A stretch of 64,000 nt of DNA, taken from NCBI GenBank assembly GCA_030248215.1, contig JASANG010000788.1:1-64000 (forward strand), written 5' to 3'. A model generated the notes under the pieces. The model saw only the letters and a program-made list of their open reading frames with translations. It searched no databases and was not told the origin of the DNA. The DNA comes from Enoplolaimus lenunculus (taxonomy: Eukaryota; Nematoda; Enoplea; Enoplida; Thoracostomopsidae). The position numbers and the translations under genes were made by a program. Positions 13,546 to 56,075 of the stretch are shown piece by piece (position 1 is the first letter of the stretch; every line of letters begins with the position of its first letter).

Positions 13546-13955
13546 CAGGGTGCAACCGGAATTCCGGTTCCGGCATTTTTTCACCTTCCGGTTCCGGTTA
13601 AGGTAAATTTTTACCGGATTTAAAAATTCCGGTGTTATAATTTGCCCGTTTTCTTAACTTTGCTATTTTTTAAGAATCTCTTTTGAAAGCCACTTGTACT
13701 CCGAATATATATATAAGCCATTGATAGTGGATTTCACTTCAGTCGACGACGAAAATCTAAAATACAACAAATAAATAAATATCTATGTTCGACTAAGGTT
13801 ATATATATTTCACAAATAATACAGCAAAAATAATAAGATTAAAATGAAATTTTTGGTGAAATGCATTTTTCACTTTCCGGTTCCGGTTCCGGTTCCGGTA
13901 AAATTTTCGAATTCCGGTTCCGGTTCCGGTAAATTGTAATTCCGGTTGCACCCTA
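13546..13955. mobile_element. hAT-like MITE, GGTTCC type
   Basis: TIRs CAGGGTGCAACCGGAATT and the inverse GGTTGCACCCT enclose about 410 bp. Tandem CCGGTT/GGTTCC words fill both sub-terminal regions; the middle (GCCACTTGTACTCCGAATA, TTCACTTCAGTCGACGA) is shared with 40945-41328 in reverse. It is inserted in a TA tract, so the target duplication cannot be read. Non-coding. Confidence 0.75.
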
Positions 13956-14338
13956 AATATATATATATATATACCTATATATAATATAATTAATAAACGT
14001 CCATAGAGCACCAAAGAAAATGTAATACCTATATATATAACTGCAGAAACAAGACCCATCATATCTTAAAAACAATCCACTGACTCTCTAAAACTTAAAC
14101 TTTAGGTATAGGTAATATTATATATTTAAGGGTTATATACTCTCGTATCTCGACTTTAGTCCTTTTTCGTACACCTAATGTTATATTGCTGCTAGACGCT
14201 TATTGCTTAGGTAGACTAGGTACCTATATATTATATGCCCCAAAGCAACTGCAGCTGAGCATGGCGTTCCCCGCACAACATTGCGCGATCCTTAGGTATA
14301 AGCTACTGCTGTATATATATTATATATGTCGATGTTTT

Positions 14339-15026
14339 TTACACACACATGTCGTTTGTAGCAGTTTGTGTCGCTTTATTCTCAGTAGTCGGGCATACCT
14401 GTATGCCGCGATTTTGAAGCAATATATTAACCAGCTGTTTGCTTTGTCGAGTACAGACATCCGATTCTTTTCCGCAAGCTGATTCACTTTCAGAAATCTT
14501 AATTGTATCTTCAGACTCGTCGTATGAAAAGCTTTCGATCGCTGAAACATCACCTGTATAACCAGATTGTTCGTCAGAATGTGTGGAAATTGGAGATAAG
14601 GTAACCGATGATTCACTGCTTGAGTCAATACGCTTGATGTTATCTTTTGTAGTAGAGCATGAGTTGTCACTGCCTGCCTCGTTATCATTCGAAGTACTTT
14701 GAAAATCGACAGCGTTAGCCGAGCTAAAAATATATAGGTATATCCTATATAATATATATATACATTCATTCATACATACATACATACATACATACATTCA
14801 TGCATACATACATACATACATACATGAATATATACATACATCCATACATACATAACCGCTTCTGGGTTACGGTAGATAGGTAGGTAAAATGTGTATGAGA
14901 GCCGAAAAAAATTTTGAACGTGACAGTCCCTTACCTCGCGTTCGGAGATCTTTGCCGAGGTGCTGCCATAAACCATGTTTGTCGTAGACCCGCTGCCACC
15001 GTCATTTGTCGTCGTCGTTTCGGCAT
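14339..15026 (-). CDS. Small two-exon gene, acidic serine-rich protein
   Basis: Exon 1 at 15026-14935 runs from ATG (MPKRRRQM) to donor GAG|GTAAGG. Exon 2 at 14723-14339 follows acceptor TATTTTTAG and ends at TAA. Joined lengths (92 + 385) give 159 codons in one frame. The start is basic (PKRRR, nuclear-signal-like); the rest is serine- and acid-rich and probably disordered (SSSESSV, YDESED, SESESACGKES). I recognise no domain. The intron is full of CATA repeats. It resembles the acidic exons of the two large minus-strand genes, so it could be a detached or alternative part of one of them. Confidence 0.4.
14760..14850. repeat. (CATA)n microsatellite
   Basis: Tandem CATA tetramers interrupted by CATTCATG, inside the intron of the small gene. 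Confidence 0.85.
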
Positions 15027-15132
15027 ATTATATAATATATATTTAAAAGGTATTTATACCTTTTTATACCGGCTGCAAATGTATAAATATATATTATATA
15101 TATATATATAGGATAGGTATATATATATATAT

Positions 15133-15263
15133 TAGTGATGGGCATCGCATATTTTTTCACATCTGGATATCCGGCAATTGTTACCGGATATTTATATTAT
15201 CAGGATATCCGTATATATATAATATCCGGATATCCGAAATGAAATTTTCCATTTCGGATATTA
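15133..15263. mobile_element. hAT-like MITE remnant, GGATAT type
   Basis: It begins TAGTGATGGGCATCGC, a hAT-like end, and carries repeated GGATATCC words. The right end is missing; the next element abuts it at about 15264. Confidence 0.5.
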
Positions 15264-16224
15264 ATACATTTATTCAGCGAAGCTCGAACACACGTAAGCA
15301 ATTAAGGTAATATACAAATTAGTTATTAGCTAACTATATATATTCATTTATCGGTTTTGGAGGTTTGTAAGCAATGTCCTCAGATTCCTCGCACCCAAAA
15401 ACCCTTCAGCCACCCTATAATTTTTGAAATTTAAAAAAATCCTAATTTTGTCTTGTCAATTTTAAACTATATATAATATGCAAATTAACTAATTAGCAAA
15501 CTATTCAATTATCGGTTTTGGAGGTTTGTACACAATTTATTCAGATTTTTCGCACCCAAAAACCTTCAGTGAACCCTAAAAATTATTGAAATAATTTAAA
15601 AAGTCCTAGTTTTGTCTTGTCAATTAAGCTATTATGCAAATTAGTTATTAGCAGCTAACTATTCAATTATCGGTTTTGGATGTTTATAAACTATTTAATA
15701 TTCAAATTCCTTGCACCTAAAAACCCTTTAGTGCTGAAATTATATATATATTGCTTTTAACCTTAATAATTAGTGAAATATTGTAAAAAGTCCTAGTTTA
15801 GGCTTAACCTTGCTAATATGCAAATTATCTATTAGCTAACTGCTCAACTATCTGTTTTGGAGCTTCCTAAACAGTCTACTCAGATTCCTTCCAATCAAAA
15901 ACCCTTTAAATGCTAAAATTAGTTTGCTTCTAATAATTAGTGAAATATTGTGGAAAGTTACTAATTTAGGCTTAATTAATTATGCAAATTAGCCTGTAGC
16001 TAATAAACGGCTTGAAATTTTAAAACCCCAATGCGAGGTTAATAACACCCCAGGATTATTGGCTTTCAAACAAAAAAGTTTATCAAAATCGGTTCAGCTG
16101 TTCCTGAGATTCTTTTCGGACGGACAGACGGACGGACGGACATCCACCTTTCGCCCCCAAGTACAAAACATAAAACGCTTCGCGAAACTTCGAGCTTCGC
16201 TCGGAGTTTCGCTTCGCTCAATAT
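15264..16224 (+). mobile_element. 1.1-kb repeat element with internal subrepeats, copy 1
   Basis: The left end CATTTATTCAGCGAAGCTCG and right end CGCTTCGCTCAATA are inverted (GAGCGAAGC). The interior has about five subrepeats of roughly 170 bp sharing ATGCAAATTA, TATCGGTTTTGGAGGTTTGT and CGCACCCAAAAACCCTT. Near the right end are CGGACGGACGGA words. It has no reading frame and is probably a non-autonomous DNA element with satellite-like interior. Confidence 0.65.
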
Positions 16225-16668
16225 ATATATATAACACGTTTTGTAATGTTTAGAAAAGATTTTTTGTTTATTACAATGTTATTTACTGGTTGAAATATCT
16301 TGTTTATGAAAAATTATTAAGCTTGCTCCAGAAAATATTATTATATAGGACATAAAAATTTGTTGGCTTTAAGTTTTAGTGGTTGATTGAATTGGGTTTC
16401 AGTTTCAGATAGTTTGTTTTATCGATGTGCGCTGAAAATCTGCAAAAAAATAACTGAATACTAGGTATAGATATATACCTATAATTAATTTTCGTTATTT
16501 CCATACGGACACGGACACCGATTTTTTACGCCCTGATCTGTCATATTGAGTGCGAGATGATATTATATATATAATATTAGAAGCAGCCCAAAAGTGAGAC
16601 AAAAAATGCACCAAACATATGCAAAAATTTAATTTCGAACAAAATGAACATATATAAGAACGAAAAAA

Positions 16669-16673
<5 letters not shown>

Positions 16674-16750
<77 letters not shown>
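16674..16750. repeat. (TA)n microsatellite
   Basis: Pure TA tract directly left of the second copy of the 1.1-kb element. Confidence 0.92.
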
Positions 16751-16752
<2 letters not shown>

Positions 16753-17190
16753 AGTCGTAGTGGGACTACATTTATTGAGCGAAGCTCGAACACACGTAAG
16801 CAATTAAGGTAAATATGCAAATTATATAGTTATTAGCTAACTATTCATTTATCGGTTTTGGAGGTTTGTAAGCAATTTCCTCAGATTCCTCGCACCCAAA
16901 AACCCTTCATCCACCCTATAATTTTTGGAATAATTTAAAAAATCCTAATTTTGACTTGTCAATTAAGCTAATATGCAAATTTACTATTATCTAACTATTG
17001 AATTATCGGTTTTGGAGGTTTGTAAACAATTTATTTAGATTCCTCGCACCCAAAAAAGTCCTAATTTAGGCTTATACCCTTGCTAATATGCAAATTATCT
17101 ATTAGCTAACTGCTCAATTATGTATCGGTTTTGGAGGTTTGTAAACAGTCTACACAGATTCCTCGCATCCAAAAACCCTTTTAGTAGGTC
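16751..17190 (+). mobile_element. 1.1-kb repeat element, truncated copy 2
   Basis: It starts CCAGTCGTAGTGGGACTACA followed by TTTATTGAGCGAAGCTCG and has three subrepeats. The right half with the CGGACGGA words is missing. Its left end matches the outer end of copy 3, which defines the true element terminus. Confidence 0.65.
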
Positions 17191-18158
17191 TTTGTTATCG
17201 TGGTTAAGAACTTATATATATAACTCATAAACATACGCCTAAAGCCTCAACGTAAAGAGAAAGTCTTAATTAAATCTAAGCCTAAGCGAAAAATAATGAA
17301 AAAGTTCTGTGTCCCTTGTCGGTTCCACTTCCTACACCCTGGTGTAGATTAAATAGAGCGGCCACGAGGCCGCTCTTTCAAAAATGGGTTGGAACAAAAA
17401 GGCACGTTCCAAAACAAGCAGCATGCCTATGTACAACCCGAAAACTGTATTTTACAATCGAAAAAATATATATTTACAATTGAGCAAAAAATATATTTAC
17501 AATCGAGAGTATTTACAATCTACTGGATGAAGCCTGCTGCAGATATATACGCTGGCTATATTATTAGCTCCACCAGTGTTATATATTCTAACAAGGACTG
17601 TGTATATATATATATATATAGAAGGATAATGTAATGTAGCAGATTATCAAAGTCAAAACCCTCGGAAGAGTGGGCCAGGTGTAAGGAATGAAGGGGACAG
17701 AGGACAGACAATTTTACCTAAACGTGTCACTAATGGTAAATGGCATCCCTTGCTTTAATAGTTGTTTTGAAATATATAAATCTGCAGGGTAACAACCGGA
17801 GTTAAATCGAGTCGGAACATAGGAGCTGAATGCGCAATTCAAATTATTTGCCGTAACCGGAATCGGAATTCGAACCGAAATTGCAATTTTAGTTTTGATA
17901 TATATGTATATATATATACTCAGTTGATAAATTGCTTGTAGCAATTTTTAACAAAACTTGGGCCAAGCTTTAGCCTAATTTTTTTGCTTATATATATTTT
18001 AGGTTCAGGCTTATGGTTTATATATAAGCACATTCTTTACGCTTAGGTTTAGGTTAAATTTTGACAAAACATTATATATATTTAAAGACAAAGTTCCTGC
18101 ATCTTTGAATGCAGGAACGGAAAAAGGAACAGGAATTGAATCTCGTTTAAACAAAATT
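17191..18158. other. Repeat fragments, no gene
   Basis: Contains AAGCCT words, a hAT-like MITE fragment starting CAGGGTAACAACCGGAG at 17785 with GGAATCGGAATTC, and a GGAACAGGAATTG fragment at about 18095-18145 adjoining the 3' end of the next gene. No supported coding sequence. Confidence 0.4.
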
Positions 18159-28324
<10,166 letters not shown>

Positions 28325-28416
28325 TGTTGTTGATATATGATGTATTATATATAATAGCAGCTTTTTAGGAGCTTAGGTATATATATTATATATACTTTAA
28401 CGATAATAAAACACTG

Positions 28417-28952
28417 ATGTGTTGCAGAAAGTTGCGAATACCTATATATAGTGCACTAATAAACCCAACGCCGGAAAAGCGTTCAAAACATGTCGAAGAT
28501 AATTGCGTATTAACGAAAAAGCGAAAGCGAAAAACGTGGTTTTGTTCTAAAAAGTGCGGAAGCGATTTACGGAAAGCCACTCTTGTATGGCGGCTACAAA
28601 TTTCACTGTTTTGGTAGGAAAATCGCAAGCATGAAAAGTGAAAAGTTCAGACGCCTGAATATATATATATATAGGTATATATATTCCACAGGCGTATGAA
28701 TTTTCAATTTTTCCAGTTTCCAAAACCAAACATATGCTTTTTTCTACCAAACCAGCTGAGTTCCTAGCGGGAAAAAAAGGGCCCACTCCTGGTCATAAGT
28801 TTTACACCTTGGAAAACGTGAAACCCCTGTGCTATACATGGGCCATCATGTTTACTGGCGTTGTATATATTGTTCGCGTTAACAAATTGTGGCGCGATCA
28901 ATCATCGCTTCTTGGAAAGCGTGAACATGCATGGTCTAAATTACTGAATTGA
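28417..28952 (+). CDS. Possible two-exon gene, divergent from the DDE-like gene
   Basis: Exon 28417-28584 starts at ATG (MCCRKLRIP) and ends at donor CTT|GTATGG. Exon 28692-28952 follows acceptor ATTCCACAG and ends at TGA. Both are phase 0, giving 142 residues. The first exon has a basic stretch (TKKRKRKTWFCSKKC) and the second a hydrophobic segment (YTWAIMFTGVVYIVRV) that could be a membrane helix, then LWRDQSSLLGKREHAWSKL. No family is recognised. The ORF at 28974-29080 (MAEWCHEECGKKTKG) may be a further fragment. Confidence 0.3.
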
Positions 28953-29080
28953 CCCCCCACTTTTCAGAATAGATTGGCGCCCATGGCTGAATGGTGCCAT
29001 GAAGAATGCGGAAAAAAAACAAAGGGATTGTTTATATATTTGTGGGCTCTGCGTTCCAAAAGTATCAGGACAATGGCCCA

Positions 29081-31148
29081 TGTTACGCTGAGGGCCGTCC
29101 CGCTGTCCCGGGACAGTGGGACAGCCGGGACAGTGGGACAGCGGGACAGTAGGACAGCGGGACTGTCCTACTAACCCATTGTCCCGCTGTCCTGCTGTCC
29201 CACTGTCCTACTGTCCCACTGTCCTACTGTCCCACTGTCCTACTGTCCCGCTGTCCTACTGTCCCGCTGTCCTACTGTCCCGCTGTCCCACTGTCCTGCT
29301 GTCCCACTGTCCTGCTGTCCTGCTGTCCCACTGTCCCGCTGTCCTACTGTCCTACTGTCCCACAGTCCTACTGTCCCGCTGTCCTACTGTCCCGCTGTCC
29401 CACTGTCCCGCTGTCCCGCTGTCCTACTGCCTACTGTCCTACTGTCCCGCTGTCCTACCGTCCCACTGTCCCGCTGTCCCACTGTCCCGCTGTCCTACGG
29501 TCCAGCTGTCCCACTGTCCCACTGTCCTACTGTCCTGCTGTCCCACTGTCCAACTGTCCCGCTGTCCCGCTGTCCTACTGTCCCGCTGTCCTACTGTCCA
29601 GCTTTCCTACTGTCCTACTGTCCCACTGTCCTACTGTCCAACTGTCCCGCTGTCCTACTGTCCCGCTGTCCTACTGTCCCGTTGTCCTACTGTCCCGCTG
29701 TCCTACTGTTCCGCTGTCCTAATGTCCCGCTGTCCTACTGTCCCGCTGTCCTACTGTCCTGCTGTCCCACTGTCCTACTGTCCTGCTGTCCCACTGTCCT
29801 ACTGTCCCACTGTCCCGCTGTCCTACTGTCCCGCTGTCCTACTGTCCCGCTGTCCTACTGTCCAGCTTTCCTACTGTCCTACTGTCCCACTGTCCTACTG
29901 TCCCGCTGTCCTACTGTCCCGCTGTCCCACTGTCCCGCTGTCCTACTGTCCAGCTGTCCTACTGTCCCGCTGTCCCACTGTCCCGCTGTCCTACTGTCCC
30001 ACTGTCCTACTGTCCTGCTGTCCCACTGTCCTACTGTCCCACTGTCCCGCTGTCCTACTGTCCCGCTGTCCTACTGTCCCGCTGTCCTACTGTCCAGCTT
30101 TCCTACTGTCCTACTGTCCCGCTGTCCTACTGTCCCGCTGTCCTACTGTCCCACTGTCCTACTGTCCCACTGTCCCGCTGTCCTACTGTCCCGCTGTCCT
30201 ACTGTCCCGCTGTCCTACTGTCCAGCTTTCCTACTGTCCTACTGTCCCACTGTCCTACTGTCCAACTGTCCCGCTGTCCTACTGTCCCGCTGTCCTACTG
30301 TCCCGCTGTCCTACTGTCCCGCTGTCCTAATGTCCCGCTGTCCTACTGTCCTGCTGTCCTGCTGTCCCACTGTCCTACTGTCCTGCTGTCCCACTGTCCT
30401 ACTGTCCCGCTGTCCTACTGTCCCACTGTCCTACTGTCCCACTGTCCTACTGTCCCGCTGTCCTACTGTCCCGCTGTCCTACTGTCCAGCTTTCCTACTG
30501 TCCTACTGTCCCACTGTCCTACTGTCCTACTGTCCCGCTGTCCTACTGTCCCGCTGTCCTACTGTCCCGCTGTCCTACTGTCCCGCTGTCCTACTGTCCC
30601 GCTGTCCTACTGTCCTGCTGTCCTGCTGTCCCACTGTCCTACTGTCCTGCTGTCCCACTGTCCTACTGTCCCGCTGTCCTACTGTCCCGCTGTCCTACTG
30701 TCCCGCTGTCCTACTGTCCAGCTTTCCTACTGTCCTACTGTCCCGCTGTCCTACTGTCCCGCTGTCCTACTGTCCCGCTGTCCTACTGTCCAGCTTTCCT
30801 ACTGTCCTACTGTCCCACTGTCCTACTGTCCAGCTTTCCTACTGTCCTACTGTCCCACTGTCCTACTGTCCAACTGTCCCGCTGTCCTACTGTCCCGCTG
30901 TCCTACTGTCCAGCTTTCCTACTGTCCTACTGTCCCGCTGTCCTACTGTCCCGTTGTCCCACTGTCCCGCTGTCCTACTGTCCCGCTGTCCTACTGTCCC
31001 GCTGTCCTACTGTCCAGCTTTCCTACTGTCCTACTGTCCCACTGTCCAATTGTCCGCTGTCCTACTGTCCCGCTGTCCTACTGTCCCGTTGTCCTACTGT
31101 CCCGCTGTCCCACTGTCCCGGGACAGCGGGACGGCCCTCAGCGTAACA
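29081..31148. mobile_element. CTGTCC octanucleotide minisatellite between perfect 44-bp TIRs
   Basis: The tract is about 240 repeats of CTGTCCYR (CTGTCCCG, CTGTCCTA, CTGTCCCA). It is bounded by TGTTACGCTGAGGGCCGTCC at 29081 and its exact inverse ending 31148; arms of 44 bases are fully complementary. The TIR resembles the GGCCAATGTTACTTTAAGGGG ends of the TTAGGC-bearing MITEs, so this looks like one of those elements whose interior expanded. Long reading frames across it (LSRCPTVPLSYCP) are artefacts of the repeat. Confidence 0.85.
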
Positions 31149-31400
31149 GGCTTGTCCTAATAAAAACAAGGTGGGAAAGAAAAGGCTATTTCGAAAACGG
31201 TACCAGTATATATATATATATATATTATATATATATATTTAGGCTTGAAAATCCTGACAAGTTTCTGCTAAGTGTAGACAGGCCGAAAACTAAAAATTGT
31301 GATGCATTATGAACGGTATATATATATATAGTATTTTTTCGTAGTTAAAGGAAGTCTAGAGGTGTCACAGTTGATGACAATATATATAATTTGCAACGAG
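31149..31400. other. Spacer, no gene
   Basis: TA-rich sequence with an AGGCTTG word; nothing supported. Confidence 0.3.
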
Positions 31401-31434
31401 TTGACGGAATGCCAGACATATATGACGAGAAAAC

Positions 31435-31660
31435 CCTATTTTGGCCGCAGCGCTTTTCGCTCGGGATTTTGGGAAATTGGCATTTTGGGCGCAGCGTTTT
31501 TCGCTCGGGATTTTGGGACTTTGGGAATTTGGGCGCAGCATTTTTCGCTCGGGATCTTGGGACTTTGGGATTTTGGGCGCAGCGTTTTTTAGCTCGAGAT
31601 TTTAGGAAATTGGGATTTTGGCCGCAGCGCTTTTCGCTCGGGAGCGTAGGCTTATATATA
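31435..31660. repeat. Minisatellite, units of about 50 bp
   Basis: Five imperfect units of GCAGCGTTTTTCGCTCGGG followed by TTTTGGGA-rich sequence. GACGGCCCTCAGCG, the TIR motif of the preceding CTGTCC element, recurs at 31708-31721, suggesting a related, collapsed element. Frames on both strands reflect the repeat only. Confidence 0.75.
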
Positions 31661-31869
31661 GGCTTGAGGCGTCTAAAAGGTTCTTGCCGTTGCCACTGGA
31701 CAGCTTGACGGCCCTCAGCGTGTTTTATAAGCCATAACCTATAGTTCTGGTGTTGCGGCCCTCGCGCATGGCCGTCGTTTATAAACATTTATATAATAAT
31801 GAAAAATCAATAAAAACAAGTTTACTTCAAAAACGCAATATTTCACTATAAGTTGCAATATATATAAAG

Positions 31870-32350
31870 CACGTGTTTATAGCTCGACACTCGTACAAGT
31901 TCGACAGTTTATAGCAATTTTGACATCATTCGAAGGTACCTATTCAGCCAGTGGTTTGGCTTTTAAACTCTCAGATTTTAAACATTTAAATTCGTTCTAT
32001 GATTGGTTGAATTTTTCCGTCATATCATCAGGCTGAGTGCTATTGGCTACCGTAATCACGTCATATATATTTGTCTTGTAAAAAGTAGCAGTTTGTTTTT
32101 AGCTTTCGAATGCCTGTTTGCCGAGAAATTGAAAGGTTTTGAAAAGCAGTAGCTTAACTTTTTTGATTTCGTTTGAAAGCTAACAATGGTTTTAAAGTAT
32201 ATATATATGTAACTTTCAACTATGTTGGTTCTGTCCGAAAAGAAACAGCAGATTTTTAAAGAAAGGTCACTTTATTGGCATTCCTTATTCGACACATTTA
32301 AATTGTAAAAGTCGACGCTCATTTTTAAGGTCGACATTCGATACAAATCT
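31870..32350. repeat. GTCGAC-bordered repeat copy
   Basis: CTCGACACTCGTAC and TTCGACAGTT at the left and AAAGTCGACGCTC and GGTCGACATTC at the right, with ATTGGTTGAA and ATTGGCTACC between. Confidence 0.45.
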
Positions 32351-33420
32351 GTGTCCGTTACAGAATTTGTTTAGACACAAGTAAGATTTAAACATATATA
32401 ATCCATTTCAACATGGCAAGAATTAAAATGACACCAAGATGCTCAGTTAGACGTGAAACGCGACTTCCTGTTGCAAAAAACCAAGAACAAAGGCTCAATT
32501 TAACGTAACTATTCATCAGTGCATTCAGTTGGAGCTTTAGAAGTTTTACCGTGCCACAACAGTATTTTATAAATATTAAATATTTCATCTTAAATGTAAC
32601 ATAAGTTGAATCTAGTGTTCAAAGTGAAAACATTGCATTTTTATTATATACCTAGAGCTTTAAAATTTTTTGTTGACTTAGGTATATTGTTGTATATATA
32701 TAACGAGTCAAATATCGTTTCTAACACTAGCATATAAAATACAAACTATTGCAGACAAAAAGGTTCGGCCTGTTTTACACATGGTCCAGCGAGAATAGGT
32801 ATGGTCAATGCGATACGTATATCTGCAGAAATTGAAACGCAGTTTCCTAAAATATATATGACTCGACAAGATGCATTTAGTATATATGACTTTTGATCGA
32901 ATGTTGTCAGTGGGGGCATGAGGACACTTGTGGGATAGCTACGAAGGCGACCTATTTCTGCCGCAAATGTTTTGATGAAGTTATATAAATGACTGCCCTG
33001 TCGTTCTTAAAGAAGTCCACTCTATATCTTAAAAATTTTCGGTATCAAAACCATCTGCGTTTATATAATACCTTTTATTTTATTGTGACAATTATTGGTT
33101 GATGTGTCACAATTCAGCGAAAGTGTCGCAGTCGAGCAAGCAATGGGAAATCTAGCGTCACAATACGCAAAATTGGCCGTTGTCGTTTGTTCACTTCAAA
33201 AATTTTACAACGCAAAAAATATGGAAATGGTTTGCAGATTTCTAATATATAGAGATCATACCTTCAAAACATTTTAATACAACTCACACAATGCTTCATA
33301 ACACATAGTAAAATAAGCGTATACCTATATATATAAAATTGCAAAATATAGGTATGTAATATAGGTATTCGATCAAATAAAAATCACTATGAAGTCGTGC
33401 ATTGAACGTTTGCGCAACTT
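32351..33420. other. Non-coding, nothing firm
   Basis: Short frames only. A + frame at 33095-33277 (VDVSQFSESVAVEQAMGN) looks protein-like but I could not support it with splice sites. Confidence 0.3.
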
Positions 33421-33429
33421 TAACCAACA

Positions 33430-33607
<178 letters not shown>

Positions 33608-33616
33608 GTTCGTTTT

Positions 33617-34228
33617 TTACTCAAGCACAGGAAACAATTCTAACTGTCCTGATCGAATAATGCTACAAAGATGTTCTCTCATGTGTGAAAATATGTATTT
33701 CATGGTACATGGATCTTTTTTCATAGCTATGCATATTGCATTTGCAATAGCAAAAAGGCCGCAGTCGACAAGGTTCGGCTGCTTTTGCACCATTAGCATT
33801 ACAACAGAATCCGTAAACATTGCATCGTCATTAGTGCCATACAACTCAAATAGTTGTGATGTTAACTTTTTGGTGACGTGGTTCTGGTATAAGCTGTCAG
33901 CCACGTAAACTACTCCTCCGATACGTGCTGTTGCTACCCAGTGAAAATGCCCCGTATGTAATATTTGAATATGGTCCCCCTTAACCGGATTAAATCTTCG
34001 CTGGCTATATAACGATGACTGAAATTTGTAGCCGTTGTAGCAACATATCAACCGTTGTATGACTTCGATCGGCCGGTCATCCAACGCAGACCCTTTCAGA
34101 ATTTCTTTGCGAATCAGTTTATAATCATCGTTTCCAGATATTTGCAATGGTTTCAAAGGAACCAACTTTCTTGCACCAATTTTCACTCCAGCGCTGCGAT
34201 TGTTGCAGGCACTGCTGCCAAGATCGTC
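33617..34228 (-). CDS. Ulp1/C48-like cysteine protease, terminal exon
   Basis: Acceptor TTTTCATAG at 34229-34230; 203 codons in phase 0 to TAA. It shows the Ulp1/SENP-type order: His in GHFHWVATA, Asp in YVADSLY, Gln then Cys in [16 protein letters not shown]. Such proteases cleave SUMO-like or other ubiquitin-like proteins, and relatives are encoded by several transposon groups. The 5' part is missing: the exon needs an upstream exon ending in phase 0. It lies between the SET gene (ends 34866) and the DDE-like gene, on the same strand. Possible partners are a separate promoter or alternative splicing from the SET gene, where the exon at 40661 has a phase-0 donor (CAG|GTGTAT). Confidence 0.75.
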   Translation of the reverse strand, partial: DDLGSSACNNRSAGVKIGARKLVPLKPLQISGNDDYKLIRKEILKGSALDDRPIEVIQRLICCYNGYKFQSSLYSQRRFNPVKGDHIQILHTGHFHWVATARIGGVVYVADSLYQNHVTKKLTSQLFELYGTNDDAMFTDSVVMLMVQKQPNLVDCGLFAIANAICIAMKKDPCTMKYIFSHMREHLCSIIRSGQLELFPVLE

Positions 34229-34382
34229 CTATGAAAATGTAGTGTTTTAAAATTGCTATTTTGGTTACGTTGCGTAGGTAACCTAGTTCGTAATGCAATA
34301 TATATATGGTGTGCTAGCAAGACAAAATAATGAAACCAAAACATTTATATATATATATATATAATATAGGATATATATATAT

Positions 34383-34801
34383 TAGGGATGTGCCGATACC
34401 AACATTGTTGCCGATGCCGATACCTACCGACGCCGATGCAGATTCAAACTTTATACACCATGCTTAATTAACAGATAGGATATATACTACATTACATCAT
34501 TATATGAAGACTTAAAAAACCTAACCATAATAAACGATTATAATTTTTAGACGAACGGTTCATTTCAATTAATTTTTTCAAACACAGACACAAGAAAGAT
34601 ATCAGTTTTCCTGACCGGACACACTGATTTGCGCTCAGAAATGAAATTGATAACATTCAAACTGATTGTGATGTGCAAAAAGTATCGGCAAAGAAATGGC
34701 AATTTTTATGCAGTGCCGATGCCGATACTCACGAAAACTGCCGATTATTATATATATATATACCGATGCCGATGCCGATGCCGATTACCGGCACATCCAT
34801 A
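34383..34801. mobile_element. hAT-like MITE, CCGATG type
   Basis: Ends TAGGGATGTGCCGATACC and the inverse CCGGCACATCCATA enclose 419 bp. CCGATG words are tandem near both ends. It is inserted in TA-rich DNA, so no target duplication is readable. It separates the SET-gene stop from the protease exon. Confidence 0.72.
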
Positions 34802-34865
34802 AACGTATGTTTATGTTGCATATTAATTAGCAATAAAATCAACAAAGCTTCAATTTTCTTTAAAA

Positions 34866-56075
<21,210 letters not shown>

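Noticed and set aside
14914-15111. Plus-strand frame over exon 1 of the small acidic gene
   Set aside because: It shadows the minus-strand exon, lacks splice signals and ends in TA-rich sequence.
29116-31160. Two long + strand reading frames (over 400 residues) of Leu/Ser/Cys/Pro/Val repeats
   Set aside because: They are translations of the CTGTCCYR octamer, open in several frames because the unit contains no stop. There is no start context or splice evidence.
31345-31788. 147-residue minus-strand frame with RAKKRCAQNP repeats
   Set aside because: It is a shadow of the tandem array of about 50-bp units; both strands are open for the same reason.
33617-34228. Protease exon as part of a Maverick/Polinton
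   Set aside because: No protein-primed DNA polymerase B, packaging ATPase, capsid or retroviral-type integrase is visible anywhere in the window.
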